DNA of 64,000 nt from JAIUNP01 sp020161975 (GTDB lineage Bacteria; Pseudomonadota; Alphaproteobacteria; Rhizobiales; Beijerinckiaceae). Of the stretch, positions 52,596-62,063 are shown one piece after another (positions within the stretch are counted from its first letter, which is position 1; each line of letters opens with the position of its first letter). Location of the stretch: contig DAIOGK010000011.1 of the NCBI GenBank assembly GCA_036745275.1, positions 36,698-100,697 of the forward strand, given 5' to 3'. Under the pieces are notes generated by a model. It worked only from the letters and a program-made list of their open reading frames with translations. It had not been told where the DNA came from and made no database searches. A program made the position numbers and the translations under genes.

Positions 52596-52649
52596 TTGGC
52601 CACATCTTTCGGCGTGCGCCTGATCTGCATATGCGCATGGCCAAATGCC
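52591..52649. repeat. Perfect 12-bp inverted repeat covering the globin-like start codon
   Basis: GGCATTTGGCCA (52591-52602) and TGGCCAAATGCC (52638-52649) are perfect reverse complements separated by 35 bp. The candidate ATG (52593-52595) lies in one arm. In the transcript the arms could pair and hide the start codon, or in DNA they could bind a dimeric protein. Confidence 0.7.
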
Positions 52650-53017
52650 AGCGGGCCAAGAAACCAGAGCATGTAGATTCTGATACGGCGTATCGGGCAG
52701 CATCGGAGAATGATACTTTTTACATATATAAAAAATATTTCTTTTGAGTCAAATTCAGCCTTCAACCGTAGACGCAATCCGTGCATCGCCACGCCGGAAC
52801 CCAAAAGCCGTTTGCGCTCGAGGTTACGGCACCGCGTAGGGAAACCGGCGGTCGCAGCGATCCCGCCCCCGGGCGCCGGGCGAGAAAGACCCCGCCTGGT
52901 GGACCGGACGCTGGCTTCACCCCCTGCCCGCTTCCACAGTCAAAAAGCCCGGACGCATGCCTACGACCAGTTCCGCCTCAACTGCAGAGACCGACCCTTG
53001 CACGGATAAAGGCCTCG
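52650..53017. other. Region without a confident gene
   Basis: The stretch holds an AT-rich patch (about 52705-52745) that is a likely promoter for the globin-like gene. The rest is GC-rich sequence with no coding frame that looks protein-like. No terminator or repeat other than the TTTGA/TCAAA pair near 52743-52753 was noticed. Confidence 0.45.
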
Positions 53018-53338
53018 TCAAGCCGGCTCTGCAATCTGGATCGACAGCAACGGCGCATATTGCTGAGCCCCAAAAATATCGCCGTCGCCCGGAGAGCCGG
53101 ACGGACGCTCACGCAAGATTGTGAACTTGATCGCGAAGGCCGGATCGAAATTCACAAAATCGGTGATCCTGTCGCCATCGATCCTGTAGAGCGCGGCGAC
53201 CGTTTCACGGGTCAGTGCGCCGGAGGTCTTCACGCGCTCATAGGTGGCGCGATCCGTGAAGATGATGTCGAAGGTGATCTTGTCAGTGCCCGCATTTTTC
53301 GAGCGGATGGTTTTGGCGAGGCTGGAAAGCGGTGTCAT
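53018..53338 (-). CDS. DUF4387 family protein
   Basis: 106-residue cytosolic protein of the DUF4387 family (SLAKTIRSKNAGTDKITFDI, then FTDRATYERVKTSGALTRET and ALYRIDGDRITDFVNFDPAF). These proteins almost always accompany an AtuA/DUF1446 protein and are probably its small partner subunit. GAGAGGATC precedes the ATG, 10 bp after the AtuA-type stop. It is the last gene of the minus-strand transport operon. Confidence 0.9.
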   Translation of the reverse strand: MTPLSSLAKTIRSKNAGTDKITFDIIFTDRATYERVKTSGALTRETVAALYRIDGDRITDFVNFDPAFAIKFTILRERPSGSPGDGDIFGAQQYAPLLSIQIAEPA

Positions 53339-53348
53339 GCTGATCCTC

Positions 53349-54713
53349 TCAGGCGCCGATCATGGTTGTGTGACAGGGGAAGAGCTGCAGCGGATCGTCA
53401 ACGGCAACGGTGTGGTTCAACGTCCAGCGATAGGCAGCCGAGGCGTGCATCACCTCGTCCAGGGAGAAGGCAACCGATCCCGCCGTGCCTTTGACATCCG
53501 GTAGCCGCGCATAGAACATCTGCCGCGTACCGGTCATGCAGACCTCTTCGGCCAGTTCCCGCGTCTGCGCGATCCCCTGCACCATCACGCACAGTTCATG
53601 CGGCACCACGCTGCGCTCGGTTTCGAGCGCGCCCATCACACCATCACGACCGTAAACATTGTAGTGCAGCTCATAAGGCTGGTTGCCGAAGCGCTCGCTG
53701 GCCTGGTCGCGGGCCCATTGGATCACCTTGTCGACATTGGCGATGGTGTAGGGATCACGGATGCCGACCAGACCGACAAAGCGCTCGCCGATCTTGCCGG
53801 CGCCTTCGAGCTTGACCCGGATTTGCTCGGCCGGCACAAACTTTGGCCCGGTGATGCGGGTGGTTTTTTCGGCAATCTGTTCATAGTTGCACTGGTTCAT
53901 GTCGAGGCAGCCGCCGGCGACGTATTCGTAATAGGGGTTCGAACGCTCATACATCGCGTGCCCCGCCACCGAGGCGATGGTGCAGCGCTGATCGGGGTTC
54001 ATGGCGGTGACGCGTACATCCTGCGCGCTGATTTCGCCCATCACCGTTTCCTTGCCACCATAGGGTTCGGCACAGAAGCTGGCGCATTCCAGCACCTTGC
54101 CGAGATAATAGGCCAAGGCCTCGGGATAGCCGGCACGGATGGCCGGGGCGGCAAACAGCGCGCAATCGGACGAACGACCGCCGATAATGACTTCGGCCCC
54201 CATGTCGAGCAACTTGATGTAGGGATGGACGCCCGCCATGGCGACGATGCGATCGGTGGCGTCCAGCTCCGCTTCATCGAGATCGGGGCGCGCATCCAGC
54301 CCCGTTACGGCATCACCGCTGCGGATTTTCTCGCGAAGCCATTCCTTGTCCACCTCGGAATAGAAATAGCCGAGCTTGAACGGAGCAAGATCATGCTTCT
54401 TCTGCAACTGGCGGATGACGTCGACATAAAGATCGACCCGGCTGTTGGTGCCGGTGTCGCCTGCTGAACCGATGATCATCGGAACACCCTTTTTGCGCGC
54501 CGCAAGCAGCATCAGTTCCAGATCATGGGTCTGCCAGGCCAGCGGACTTGTCGATGTGTCCGAACCAAGCGGACCAGGGCCGACATCATCAGAGCCGGAA
54601 TCGGCGGCGATGATGTCGGGATCGGCATCAACACCGATGGCAAAGCTCGCCGTCTTGGACGGGGCAAAGCCAAGGTGCTCGTTCGGGCAGATGACTTTCA
54701 GGGTTGACCTCAC
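53349..54713 (-). CDS. AtuA/DUF1446 family protein
   Basis: 454-residue protein of the acyclic terpene utilisation AtuA-like family (DUF1446). Typical features are SGSDDVGPGPLGSD near residue 40, MIIGSAGDTGTNSRVD, EVIIGGRSSDCALFAAPAIR and GGCLDMNQCNYEQI. The biochemical role is not settled; members occur in carboxylate and hydroxy-acid catabolic clusters. The start is GTG with GAGGAG upstream. It lies immediately downstream of the interrupted sigma-54 activator gene and upstream of DUF4387. Confidence 0.9.
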   Translation of the reverse strand: MRSTLKVICPNEHLGFAPSKTASFAIGVDADPDIIAADSGSDDVGPGPLGSDTSTSPLAWQTHDLELMLLAARKKGVPMIIGSAGDTGTNSRVDLYVDVIRQLQKKHDLAPFKLGYFYSEVDKEWLREKIRSGDAVTGLDARPDLDEAELDATDRIVAMAGVHPYIKLLDMGAEVIIGGRSSDCALFAAPAIRAGYPEALAYYLGKVLECASFCAEPYGGKETVMGEISAQDVRVTAMNPDQRCTIASVAGHAMYERSNPYYEYVAGGCLDMNQCNYEQIAEKTTRITGPKFVPAEQIRVKLEGAGKIGERFVGLVGIRDPYTIANVDKVIQWARDQASERFGNQPYELHYNVYGRDGVMGALETERSVVPHELCVMVQGIAQTRELAEEVCMTGTRQMFYARLPDVKGTAGSVAFSLDEVMHASAAYRWTLNHTVAVDDPLQLFPCHTTMIGA

Positions 54714-54737
54714 GGGGTATACTCCTCTTGAAGGGCG

Positions 54738-55715
54738 TCAGCCATCCTGGCCAACGCCCAGTTTCAGCATCTGATGACGGAGAGCATGGCGGCTCAGCCC
54801 AAGGTCTTCGGCAGCCAGCGCAATATTGCCGGCTGCCCGCGCCAGCGCCGCTTCGACCAGCTGGCGCTGAAATGCACGGGTGGCCGCCTGATAGTCTGTG
54901 GCGGTGCGCGGGTCGGCACCGGGCGGCAGGGCGACCTCCCGCAGCACGCGCGGCGGAATATGGGCCAACTCGATCCGCTACCCATCCTCGAGGGCGACGA
55001 TGCGTTCAAGCAGATGCTGCAACTCGCGGACATTGCCAGGCCAGGAGTAGCGCTGGAAGATCGCCTCGACCTCGGGAGACAGATGCATGAGCGGGCGCCC
55101 GTAGCGGACACATAATTCGTCCAGAAACCGGCGCGCCAGGTAAAGCACATCGTGGCCGCGTTCGCGGAGCGGCGGCAGGTTGATGGCGATGACCTGAAGC
55201 CGGTAATACAGGTCTTCCCGAAACCGGCCTTCGCGCACCTCGTTGAACAGAATACGGTTGGTTGCCGCGATAAAGCGCACATCGACACTGATCGGCTGCA
55301 CCGAGCCGATGCGACGGAACCGCTGCGTATCCATCAGGGTGAGCAGCTTGGCCTGAAGAACGGGGCTGAGTTCGCGCACCTCATCGAGAAAGAGCGATCC
55401 ACCATCGGCCGCTTCGACCAGACCGACTTTCTTGGCTGCGGCGCCGGTAAAAGCACCGCGCTCATGGCCGAACAGCTCACTTTCGACCAATTCCGAGGGG
55501 ATGGCGGCACAGTTGATGTCGACAAAAGGTGCCAAAGACCGCTGCGACAGCGCATGGATGACCTGCGCGACAAGCCCTTTGCCCGTGCCGGTCTCGCCGT
55601 AGATCAGGATGCAGCGGGCTGGACTCGCCGCCGCCTTGCGCACCAGTCCGCGCACCCTGGCAATGGCTTCATCCTCGCCCAGGATCATCTCCGGCGTCGG
55701 GACACCTGCGCTCAC
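54738..55715 (-). pseudogene. Sigma-54-dependent activator interrupted by an in-frame amber codon
   Basis: A sigma-54 activator without an N-terminal sensor domain. The AAA+ region has Walker A GETGTGKG, the GAFTGA loop and LFLDEV (Walker B). The reading frame is stopped by TAG at 54978-54980 after WPGNVRELQHLLERIVALED(G). It then continues in the same frame (RIELAHIPPRVLREVALPPG) into a Fis-type helix-turn-helix ending at 54738. The two parts together have normal length. Start GTG at 55715 overlaps the C45 gene stop (GTGA), with GGAGGTGAACC before it. The truncated product would lack DNA binding, unless the amber is read through or the TTG at 54968 restarts translation. Confidence 0.85.
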
Positions 55716-56779
55716 GGTTCACCTCCCAACACATAGCGGCGCCATTCCGCACAGCACGGATAACCATCGGCAAATTCGAGCGTGACGCCTTGCGTGTCAT
55801 AAATGGCTGCGGAGACCGTATGCGACCGATCGTCATGCCCGTGCCGACAGAGACCCTCAATCTTTTCATCGCTGTGGGTGGCCATCGCTGCACGCACCGT
55901 TGGTTCGGCTTTCAAGCCCAATCCGCCGGCCAGCGCTTGGGTCAAAGCCTCAAGGCGCCCGGTGGTCGACCGGAACGCCGCCACACTTTGGCGCGCTGCC
56001 GTATCGGCAAGCGGCTCGGAGAGGAAATGGTTGGTGCGCGCTGCCGGCGCCGTCCGGTCGATGATCGGCCCCTCGGCTCGCAGTTCAACCGTTGCGACTG
56101 CGCCCGATGCATCGGCAAGCAGCAAACTGCCGCCGCCAGCATGACGCAGGCTGGCAACCAGTGAGCAGGCCTCTTCCACCGTGGTGCAGGTCAACGCGAT
56201 GCGCGTCATCAGAAAATAGCGAAGCCAGCCGATCTGGTGGACCGGCGCCTCGATGGCGGTATCGGCAAGCGCAAGGCCAGCCGCATTGATGCCGCTCGAA
56301 TAAACCCCCGGCGCCCCGAATGTGCCGACGGCCAACATCGCGCCGCCCGGCGCGCGTGGATCCCGGTGCAGGAAAACGCGCTGAAAATTGCGATGGGCGC
56401 CGCTGAGATCGCGGTTCTTGGCCAGTATCGCCCCTCCGCCGGGCAAAGGGCGGGCCCAGGCCGTACAGCCATCCGTTTCAAACCGACCGGACAGGATCGA
56501 CAGATGCATCAGCGCAAAAGCCAGTGCCGGATCAAGACCCAGCCCGCTGGCGAGCGCTTCAAACTCAGCCATCTCCGGCTCACAATGGCGGCGGGCAAAA
56601 TCGGTCTGGGCCGAGAGAAAGCGAACGGCTTCGGCACGCTTCAGTACCATTCCGGCTTCAGACGCGCGCTGCTCCATTGCCGCCCGGATGGCATCGGCCA
56701 GCGGAGCGGCTGCGACGGCATGTGCCGCGCCGCGCTGCGCCGCATTTCCGGTCAGAATGATCGGGGAAAGCGCGGTCAT
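55712..56779 (-). CDS. C45-family peptidase / acyltransferase (Ntn hydrolase)
   Basis: 355-residue relative of acyl-CoA:6-aminopenicillanate acyltransferase (peptidase family C45). The nucleophile Cys105 lies in FETDGCTAWARP, where precursor cleavage exposes it in this family. LAKNRDLSG, TFGAPGVYSSGINAAGLALAD and ARTNHFLSEP are further conserved parts. Known relatives hydrolyse or transfer acyl groups on amides. It sits between the ABC ATPase genes and the activator, overlapping both, so its substrate is probably the amide or peptide imported by the transporter. This is inferred. Confidence 0.87.
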   Translation of the reverse strand: MTALSPIILTGNAAQRGAAHAVAAAPLADAIRAAMEQRASEAGMVLKRAEAVRFLSAQTDFARRHCEPEMAEFEALASGLGLDPALAFALMHLSILSGRFETDGCTAWARPLPGGGAILAKNRDLSGAHRNFQRVFLHRDPRAPGGAMLAVGTFGAPGVYSSGINAAGLALADTAIEAPVHQIGWLRYFLMTRIALTCTTVEEACSLVASLRHAGGGSLLLADASGAVATVELRAEGPIIDRTAPAARTNHFLSEPLADTAARQSVAAFRSTTGRLEALTQALAGGLGLKAEPTVRAAMATHSDEKIEGLCRHGHDDRSHTVSAAIYDTQGVTLEFADGYPCCAEWRRYVLGGEP

Positions 56780-57786
56780 GACACCCCCTCATCGTAGAGG
56801 TGGCAGGCGACCTGATGGCCCGCGGCCACCGGCCGGATGAACGGCGCCACGGAGGAGCAGCGCGGCATGGCGCGCGGGCAGCGGGTGTGAAAGCGGCAGC
56901 CCTGGGGTGGTGACAGGGGCGAGGGCAGATCGCCCTTGAGACGCAGGGGCGCATCGCCAGAGGTCCGCCGCAGACGCGGGGCGGCGGCCAGCAGCGCTTG
57001 GGTATAAGGGTGGCGACCCTCATGCAGAATGGCGGCGCGCGGGCCGATTTCAACGATCTGGCCGAGATACATCACCGCGATCCTGTGGGACAGTTGGCCG
57101 ACGACCGCCAGATCATGGGAGATGAACAGATAGGTCAGGCCAAGCGCCTGCTTGAACTCCCCCAACAGTTCGATGATCTGCGCCTGGATCGAGACATCCA
57201 GCGCCGAGACAGGTTCGTCGCAAACCACGAATTCGGGATTGAGGATCAATGCCCGGGCTATGCCGATCCGCTGGCGCTGGCCGCCTGAGAACTGATGCGG
57301 ATAGCGCCGCAAATGCTGGGTCGACAGGCCAACGCGGCCAATGAACGCAGCGACGCGCGCCTCGGCTTCGGCGCGCGACAGACCCTCGTGAAGCCGAAGC
57401 GGCAGGCTGACAATCTCAGCCACGGTGCGACGCGGGTTCAGCGAGGCGTAAGGATCCTGGAAGATGATCTGCATACGCCGACGGAGCGGCAGAAACGTCG
57501 CATGGCCAAGATGCGTAATATCCCGACCGTCGAAACGGATGGTCCCGCCGGTCGGCTCGTGCAGTTTCAGGATCGTTCGGCCAAGCGTGGATTTGCCGCA
57601 ACCCGATTCACCGATGACCCCAAGCGTTTCGCCCCGACGGACGGAAAGGGTCACATCATCGACCGCACGCAGGGTCTTCGGTCGCTTGCCGGCGAGCCGG
57701 TCGGCCAAGGCGATCGGCAAGACAAAGCTCTTGGTCAGAGCCTCAAGCTGTAAGAGGGGAACGGGCCCTGCGGCAACTTCAGGCAT
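56776..57786 (-). CDS. Oligopeptide/dipeptide ABC transporter ATP-binding protein (DppF/OppF type)
   Basis: 336-residue ATPase. Walker A is GESGCGKST, the signature is FSGGQRQRIGIARALILNP, Walker B is VVCDEPVSALD, and the C-terminal oligopeptide-type extension has SPPQGCRFHTRCP. The ATG at 57786 lies inside the end of the dppD-like gene, with its ribosome site GGAGG inside that gene. Its stop overlaps the C45 gene start (ATGA). The frame is open upstream to 58113, but that part is not family-like. Confidence 0.93.
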   Translation of the reverse strand: MPEVAAGPVPLLQLEALTKSFVLPIALADRLAGKRPKTLRAVDDVTLSVRRGETLGVIGESGCGKSTLGRTILKLHEPTGGTIRFDGRDITHLGHATFLPLRRRMQIIFQDPYASLNPRRTVAEIVSLPLRLHEGLSRAEAEARVAAFIGRVGLSTQHLRRYPHQFSGGQRQRIGIARALILNPEFVVCDEPVSALDVSIQAQIIELLGEFKQALGLTYLFISHDLAVVGQLSHRIAVMYLGQIVEIGPRAAILHEGRHPYTQALLAAAPRLRRTSGDAPLRLKGDLPSPLSPPQGCRFHTRCPRAMPRCSSVAPFIRPVAAGHQVACHLYDEGVS

Positions 57787-58774
57787 CACCACCTCCTGCC
57801 AGCACGCAGCGGACGTGCCGATCCGGCCCCAGGGACCGCAAGGCGACAGGGTTCCGGCAAACCTCCTGAGCAAGCGCACAACGGACCATGAACCGGCAAT
57901 GGGTCGGAGGCCCTGTCGGATCAGGCACCTGCCCGGGGATCGGCCTGACAGGACGGCCCAGATTGTCGAGGCTCGGCATCGATTCGAGCAGCCCGCGCGT
58001 ATAAGGATGGGCCGGGGCGTCAATGACCGCCTGGGTCGGCCCCTCCTCCACGATCTGGCCAGCATACATGACCACCACCCGGTCGGCATGTTCGGCAACC
58101 ACGCCGAGATCATGCGTAATCAGCACGACGCTCATGCCCAATGCACGGCGCAACTCGGCAATCAGATCGAGTACCTGCGCCTGAATGGTCACGTCGAGAG
58201 CCGTGGTCGGCTCGTCAGCAATCAGCAATCGGGGCCGGCAGGCCAGCGCAATGGCAATCATAATGCGCTGGCGCATTCCGCCCGAGAACTGGTGCGGATA
58301 ATCATCGAGCCGCTCATCCGCCGCCGGAATGCCCACCAGCCGCATGATCTCGACCGCGCGCTTCCGGGCTTCGGTCATGGACCCGCAGCGACGATGCGCC
58401 AACAGCACCTCGGTGATCTGCGTGGCGACCGTCAGCGCCGGGTTGAGCGCGGTCAGCGCGTCCTGCATCGTAATGGCCATGGCGCCACCGCGCAGCGCCC
58501 GGCGTTGCTCGGGCGCCATCGCCTGAAGATCAGCGCCCTCGAATATCAGTCTCGCGGCCGCGACCTCGCCCGGCGGATGCACCAGCCCCAGAACCGAAAG
58601 AAAAGTGACGCTCTTGCCCGACCCGGATTCGCCAACGACGCCAAGGCATTCGCCTTCCGCAACGGTGAGGCTCACATCGTCCACCGCCCGCACCAAGCCT
58701 TGCCTTGTGGGGAAGGAGGTGCGCAACCCCTCCACGACCAGCAATGGCGCACCGCTCGCTAATGCCCCGCTCAT
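57779..58774 (-). CDS. Oligopeptide/dipeptide ABC transporter ATP-binding protein (DppD/OppD type)
   Basis: 331-residue ATPase with Walker A GESGSGKSV, signature FSGGMRQRIMIAIALACRP and Walker B LLIADEPTTALD, plus the C-terminal family extension (GPPTHCRFMVRCALAQEVC). The ATG at 58774 overlaps the permease stop (ATGA). It works as a heterodimer with the DppF-type ATPase. The open frame upstream of 58774 is only a shadow of the permease gene. Confidence 0.93.
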   Translation of the reverse strand: MSGALASGAPLLVVEGLRTSFPTRQGLVRAVDDVSLTVAEGECLGVVGESGSGKSVTFLSVLGLVHPPGEVAAARLIFEGADLQAMAPEQRRALRGGAMAITMQDALTALNPALTVATQITEVLLAHRRCGSMTEARKRAVEIMRLVGIPAADERLDDYPHQFSGGMRQRIMIAIALACRPRLLIADEPTTALDVTIQAQVLDLIAELRRALGMSVVLITHDLGVVAEHADRVVVMYAGQIVEEGPTQAVIDAPAHPYTRGLLESMPSLDNLGRPVRPIPGQVPDPTGPPTHCRFMVRCALAQEVCRNPVALRSLGPDRHVRCVLAGGGDA

Positions 58775-59658
58775 GCTTGCAACCTCGGATCGAAAGCATC
58801 GCGCAGCCCCTGGCTCAGGACGTTGATCGCCAGAACCAGCAGCAGGATCGCAACACCCGGAAACGTGGAGACCCACCAGGCATCGATCAGGAAATCGCGT
58901 CCATCCGCCACCATCGACCCCCATGACGCCGTGGGCGGCTGCACGCCGAGCCCAAGAAACGACAGACTGGCTTCCAGAATGATGACCTGAGCCATGCGCA
59001 CCGTTGCAACGACCGCCACCGGCGACAGGATGTTGGGCAGGATCTCGCTCAGCATCACATGCAGGCGCGAGGCGCCGAGCGAGCGGGCCGCCTCGACATA
59101 TTCCTGCTCGCGCGCCGCCAGCGTTTCACCGCGCACGATGCGGCAGGGTGTGACCCACTCCTTGTAGACGAGCGCCAGCACGATGTTTTGCAGGCCCGGC
59201 CCCATCATCGCCATCAGGCCAATCGCAAAGATCAGATAGGGAAAACCCAAGAGGATATCGACAACGCCGGAGATCAGGCGATCCACCCAGCCGCGCAGAT
59301 ATCCGGCGCACAGACCAGCAAAAATCCCGATGACAGTCGCGAGCACGATGACCAGCGTGCCGACGAGAATGGAAATGCGCGATCCGAAAATCAGACGCGA
59401 GAGGATATCGCGGCCCAGAGCATCGCAACCAAGCGGAAACGCCCATTCGCCGCCTAGCCAGACGGGAGGTTGCAACCGCCGGAACAGGTCGGCCTCGTTG
59501 GGATCGTGCGGGGCAACGACGGGAGCAAAGACCGCCATGACGACAAACAGGACGACAACCAGCCCCGCCCCGAGCGCCATCCGGCTCTCGGCCAGACGCG
59601 CCATCCCGAGCTGGAACGGGGATGTCGCATCAGGATCGCGCAGCACAAGACCACTCAC
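58771..59658 (-). CDS. Dipeptide-type ABC transporter permease (DppC type)
   Basis: 295-residue permease with six helices. An N-terminal helix (LGAGLVVVLFVVMAVFAPVV) precedes the DppC motif LGCDALGRDILSRLIFGSRIS. The ATPase-coupling EAA-like segment is EYVEAARSLGASRLHVMLSEILPN. It overlaps the preceding permease gene stop (ATGA) and the following ATPase gene start. Confidence 0.94.
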   Translation of the reverse strand: MSGLVLRDPDATSPFQLGMARLAESRMALGAGLVVVLFVVMAVFAPVVAPHDPNEADLFRRLQPPVWLGGEWAFPLGCDALGRDILSRLIFGSRISILVGTLVIVLATVIGIFAGLCAGYLRGWVDRLISGVVDILLGFPYLIFAIGLMAMMGPGLQNIVLALVYKEWVTPCRIVRGETLAAREQEYVEAARSLGASRLHVMLSEILPNILSPVAVVATVRMAQVIILEASLSFLGLGVQPPTASWGSMVADGRDFLIDAWWVSTFPGVAILLLVLAINVLSQGLRDAFDPRLQA

Positions 59659-60656
59659 AGGCGCACCCGCGGGTTGAGCACGGTATAGAGGAGATCCGCG
59701 ATGAAGTTCAGCAGCACATAAGTGACGGCGTAGAGCAGCACGGCGGCCTGGACGAGCGGGTAGTTGCGGCTGAAGATCGCCTCGACCACCAGCCGCCCGA
59801 GACCCGGCCAGCCGAACACCGTCTCGACGATCATGTTACCGCCCAACAGCGAGCCGGTTTCGAGTGCCGCGACCGTGACCGTCGGGATCAAGGCGTTCTT
59901 GAGCGCGTGCAGCCCGATGACGCGGCGTCGGCTCAGACCTTTGGCTTCGGCAAACAGCACATAGTCGGTGCGCAGCACTTCAAGCATCGAGGAGCGCGTC
60001 ACCCGCATCAGCACTGCGGCCATCGGCAGGGACAGGGTAATCGCCGGCAGCGCGATGTGCCGCAACGCCTGCCAGAAGCTGTCGAGACGGCCAAGCAGCA
60101 AGGTATCGATCAGCAGCAGACCGGTGATGCTGGGCACCTCGGCGGAATAGCCGATGCGGCCCGACACCGGCAGCCAGCCAAGTTTGACCGAGAACAGCAG
60201 GATCAGCAGAATGCCAACCCAGAAGCCCGGCATCGATACGCCGAGCAGCGAGCCAACAGTGGCAAGCCGGTCGAGCCAGGTATTCTTGCGCACGGCGGCC
60301 AGAACACCGAGCGGAATGGCCACCAGCAGCGCCAGTATCAGCGCGACAAGTGTCAGCTCGATCGTCGCAGGCAGCCGCTCGGCAATAACGTCGATCACCG
60401 GTCGGCGGTGAAAGAACGACAGACCGAACTCACCCCTGACCGCATTGCCGATGAACACCACGAACCGCTCGCCAATGGGCCTGTCCAAGCCCATGTCATG
60501 GCGCAGCGCCGCCTCCTGCTCCGGGCTGGAGCGCGAGTCGCCGAGCATGATCTCCACCGGATCGCCGGGCGTCAGGGCCATCATCAGGAAGACGATGACA
60601 CTGACACCGAGCAGCACTGGCACAAGACCGATCATGCGTTCCAGCAGACGGCGCAT
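59655..60656 (-). CDS. Dipeptide-type ABC transporter permease (DppB type)
   Basis: 333-residue permease with six helices. The N-terminus MIGLVPVLLGVSVIVFLMMA and the AALRHDMGLDRPIGERFVVF stretch are typical of DppB. The coupling loop is DYVLFAEAKGLSRRRVIGLHALKNA. It is the second gene of the operon, 25 bp after the disrupted binding-protein gene. Confidence 0.94.
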   Translation of the reverse strand: MRRLLERMIGLVPVLLGVSVIVFLMMALTPGDPVEIMLGDSRSSPEQEAALRHDMGLDRPIGERFVVFIGNAVRGEFGLSFFHRRPVIDVIAERLPATIELTLVALILALLVAIPLGVLAAVRKNTWLDRLATVGSLLGVSMPGFWVGILLILLFSVKLGWLPVSGRIGYSAEVPSITGLLLIDTLLLGRLDSFWQALRHIALPAITLSLPMAAVLMRVTRSSMLEVLRTDYVLFAEAKGLSRRRVIGLHALKNALIPTVTVAALETGSLLGGNMIVETVFGWPGLGRLVVEAIFSRNYPLVQAAVLLYAVTYVLLNFIADLLYTVLNPRVRL

Positions 60657-60681
60657 GGCGCTAGCCCCCTATCGTTCAGGG

Positions 60682-61931
60682 TCAGTCGACACTTGCGTCG
60701 TGCAGATTGATGCGGCTGTCGGCGCTTGGCTTCCAGCCCTTCAGCCGTTTGGAGACGCCGTAGAGATCCTGAGGCAGCCACAGGAACGCCCACGGCGCAT
60801 CGGCGTTCACGAGAGCCTGCGCCTCCTTGTACATGGCGGCACGCTTGCCCTGATCGAGTTCGGTCTCGGCCGCATCGAGCAACTGGTCGACCTTGGCGTT
60901 TGAATAACCGGCCGAATTGCCGCGACCGCCGGTGCGCAGGGTCGGCACCATGATATCGGACGGATCAAGGGCACCATTGCCCCAGGATGTCAGATAGACG
61001 TCGCGCTCCTTGCGCTTGGTTGCATCGGTCCACATCGGCGACAGCACCGCCCCTTCCCAGACCTGGACCTTGGCGCGGATCCCGCTTCGCGACATCAGGG
61101 CGGCGATTGCCTCAGCCATTGGCTTGAATGCCCCGGTTGTGTCGATGGTCAGGTCGATACCATTGGGATGGCCAGCCTCGGCGAGCAGTTTCTTGGCGAG
61201 TTCCGGATCGTACTTGTACTCCGGCAGTTTGTCGTTGAACGCAAATGCATCCGGGCTCATCACACCGTTGAGCGGGGTAGCGCGGCCTTCAAGGATCCGC
61301 GCGATGATCAGCTTGCGGTCGATTGCATGATTGAGCGCCTTGCGCACGCGGATATCATTGAAAGGCGCTTTGGCCATGTTGATTGCGAGGAAGAACGTGC
61401 GCGTACCGTTGACAGCCGCCACCTTCGCCTTGTCCGAGGCCTCGACCTGCTTGATGGCCGAACTGGGCAACTCATTGATGATGTCCACCTCGCCGGCAAG
61501 CAGAGCCGCAACGCGCGAGGAATTTTCCGGAATGATCTTGAAGATCACCCGATCGACCTTGGCCGGCCCAACCGGGGGTATGGCCGGCGAACCGCCGTAA
61601 TACTTGGGATCGCGTTCCATGATGATGGCATCGCCCCGCCCGAATGAAACGTGATACCGGGCCGGATCTTGAATTCCCAGGTCTTGTCATCGATCTGCCG
61701 ATAGGACTGCGCCAATTCAGGGACAACCTTCATATCCGCATCGCGCGTCAGCAACCCGTCGCACATGTTGCGGATGATCGTCTCATTCTCGCGGTTGCGG
61801 TGATTTGCAGGGTCCATCGTCTGCGCATCCTGGCTGAACCCGACTCTCAGTTCGGCAGCCTGCACCGCAGGAACGAGCAGCATGCCGCTCAACATGAGCG
61901 CTCGGCAGATCCGCATTTGTGCAATCGGCAT
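60682..61931 (-). pseudogene. Dipeptide-type substrate-binding protein gene with internal deletion and frameshift
   Basis: SBP family 5 (DppA-like) gene in two frames. The 5' part (from ATG 61931, GGAGG upstream) has a signal peptide and mature start AELRVGFSQDAQTMDPANHR, and runs to KIRPGITFHSGG. The 3' part resumes in another frame at SFGRGDAIIMERDPKYYGG and continues intact to 60682. The roughly 100 residues that normally separate these motifs are missing. The junction lies in CCCCGCCCGAATGA (61634-61647), which fits both halves. The total of about 415 residues compares with 510-540 in the family. It is first gene of the operon, behind a sigma-54 promoter. Confidence 0.85.
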
Positions 61932-61977
61932 TGTGATCCTCCCAACAGCGGTCTATCTGCCGCATTCAAACACTGAC

Positions 61978-61992
61978 GCAAGTCATGTGCCA
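61978..61992 (-). promoter_or_regulatory. Sigma-54 (-24/-12) promoter of the dipeptide transporter operon
   Basis: On the minus strand the sequence is TGGCACATGACTTGC, matching TGGCAC-N5-TTGC exactly, with the GG and GC dinucleotides correctly spaced. It lies 47-61 bp upstream of the binding-protein ATG. The operon carries its own sigma-54 activator gene, so the fit is mutual. Confidence 0.8.
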
Positions 61993-62063
61993 ATCGCGAG
62001 GCGCACGGAGCGCAGGGAAACAGGCAAATTCCACCCAAAACTGGCCTGTTGATCCGATGTATA

